This document shows, one piece after another, positions 5,199 to 6,103 of a stretch of DNA of 6,103 bases. The stretch spans positions 1-6,103 of the forward strand of contig CAMHCL010000093.1 of assembly GCA_946183625.1 (NCBI GenBank). The letters are read 5' to 3'. The stretch's first letter is position 1, and each line of letters opens with the position of its first letter. The notes beneath the pieces were generated by a model. That model searched no databases and was not told the origin of the DNA. It saw only the letters and a list, made by a program, of their open reading frames with translations. Position numbers and translations under genes: made by a program. Source of the stretch: an uncultured Lachnospiraceae bacterium. GTDB taxonomy: Bacteria > Bacillota > Clostridia > Lachnospirales > Lachnospiraceae.

Positions 5199-6103
5199 AT
5201 GTCTGGTAACAAATCTGTTAATAATAAGAAAAAAGCCGAAAACACAGAGAATATCTCCCATGAGATAGTGGAGGAGGTTTCGGAAAATACAGCCAAAAAT
5301 CCCGAGGATAACATCATTGACGATGCACATGAAGAGCCCGAGGATAACAACATTGATGATGCACACAAAGAGCCTGAGGATAGCAACGCCGATGATAAAG
5401 CCAACAAGCATGAGGAAACCAGTGATGCATCTGATGAAGCCGCGGAGGCCAAGGAGGAAGAACATGTCAGGATCGACACTCTTACCGCCAAGGACTACAT
5501 GAAGGACATGTCCCCTTCAGAGAAACGCAAATATCTCATATATTACTATAAATGGTATGTGATAATAGGAGCAATATTCCTTGCCCTGGTTGCTTACTTC
5601 GTTGTAGTAATCAGAAGAAACCGCGTTCCATCTTCTATCTCATACGCTGTGATAAATGCATGGGATCTTACAGACGGTCTGGATCAATCCCTTTTCGAAG
5701 ATTACGCCCAGTATTATGACAGGACCGACGGTTATACCATTCGTGGCGACAACCAGTATATGTTCACTGTGGATACCATAACCGATCCGGGAATGAGCTA
5801 CGGCGCTTATCTGAGATTCAACTCCCTATGTCCTGATGATTACTTCGATATCATAATCACCGACAAGGCCGGCCTTGATTTCTGTGTAGCAGATGATCTG
5901 AGTCTGGATGTAGACCAGGCACTCTCACCTGAAATTCTTCAAATGTACGAAGGACATATAGTCAGCATGAAAGACAGCACCGGTGAAACTCACAATTTTG
6001 CCATAGATGTAAGTGATATCCAATGTATAAAGCGTATAGGACTTCCATACGACAAGGTATACATCACATTTCCAGGAGACAGCGAGACCAATATCTCTCA
6101 CGC
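5199..6103 (+). CDS. Single-pass membrane protein of unknown function with acidic repeat region (3' end outside window)
   Basis: I translated 301 codons to the right edge with no stop, so the protein is incomplete. Residues 1-90 are hydrophilic and very acidic and carry three tandem 12-residue repeats (PEDNIIDDAHEE type, 35-70). Residues 91-118 contain SPSEKRKYLIYYYKWY, and about 119-138 form one membrane span followed by RRNR. A cytoplasmic N-terminus and an exported C-terminal domain are most likely, though positive charges flank both sides of the span. The exported part (from about 145) includes DYFDIIITDKAGLDFCVADD and FAIDVSD; this vaguely recalls substrate-binding-like folds, but I recognise no family. 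The start ATG is preceded by only a weak ribosome site, AAGCGAG at 5185-5191. It is divergent from the sugar transporter operon; a functional link is not shown. Confidence 0.8.
   Translation, partial: MSGNKSVNNKKKAENTENISHEIVEEVSENTAKNPEDNIIDDAHEEPEDNNIDDAHKEPEDSNADDKANKHEETSDASDEAAEAKEEEHVRIDTLTAKDYMKDMSPSEKRKYLIYYYKWYVIIGAIFLALVAYFVVVIRRNRVPSSISYAVINAWDLTDGLDQSLFEDYAQYYDRTDGYTIRGDNQYMFTVDTITDPGMSYGAYLRFNSLCPDDYFDIIITDKAGLDFCVADDLSLDVDQALSPEILQMYEGHIVSMKDSTGETHNFAIDVSDIQCIKRIGLPYDKVYITFPGDSETNISH
5301..5408 (+). repeat. Three tandem 36-bp in-frame repeats
   Basis: Copies at 5301-5336, 5337-5372 and 5373-5408 each begin CC(C/T)GAGGATA and encode a 12-residue unit (Pro-Glu-Asp start, central Asp-Asp). 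The first two copies are closely similar and the third has drifted, with its last few residues least like the others (DDKANK). This is likely a disordered acidic spacer on the cytoplasmic side of the membrane protein. Confidence 0.85.

Noticed and set aside
5150..5491. Two overlapping minus-strand open frames (113 and 98 residues) with hydrophobic repeats
   Set aside because: They are shadows of the three 36-bp repeats in the membrane protein gene, which has correct frame, composition and a continuing frame to the window edge.

Overview
The window looks like chromosomal DNA of an anaerobic Firmicute, most likely a Lachnospiraceae member (Butyrivibrio/Roseburia/Lachnospira type). This rests on AT-rich intergenic DNA, strong GGAGG ribosome binding sites, a sugar-binding lipoprotein whose lipobox is followed by a long Thr/Glu/Ala linker, and a sugar transporter operon with no ATPase gene of its own. 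The genus is an inference from style; no marker gene is present.

Layout. Positions 1-796 (minus) hold a NatA/YhaQ-type ABC ATPase cut by the left edge. A 356-bp AT-rich divergent region (797-1152) contains a near-consensus minus promoter, one or two plus promoters and a cluster of TTACA/TGTAA inverted repeats. Positions 1153-1380 (plus) encode a 75-residue peptide with a textbook double-glycine leader and a 34-residue acidic core with three cysteines; it has no partner gene in view except the divergent ABC ATPase. A strong bidirectional terminator (1397-1436) separates it from a convergent minus-strand operon that reads, in transcription order, binding lipoprotein (4845-3382), MalF-type permease (3237-2323) and MalG-type permease (2311-1454). 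The operon has a good promoter (5046-5074), a leader of about 190 nt with mutually exclusive hairpins, and a large imperfect hairpin between the lipoprotein and first permease genes. A second divergent region (4846-5198) leads to a plus-strand gene from 5199 to the right edge: a one-pass membrane protein with an acidic, repeat-bearing N-terminal region and an unrecognised exported domain.

How the parts work together. The three operon genes form a CUT1 sugar importer that must borrow an MsmK/UgpC-type ATPase encoded elsewhere. The small peptide and the divergent ABC ATPase share a promoter region studded with possible operator sites, so they may be co-regulated and functionally linked (export of, or protection from, the peptide); this is inference. 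The parts most worth following up are the peptide, the shared operator cluster and the structured leader of the sugar-binding protein mRNA.
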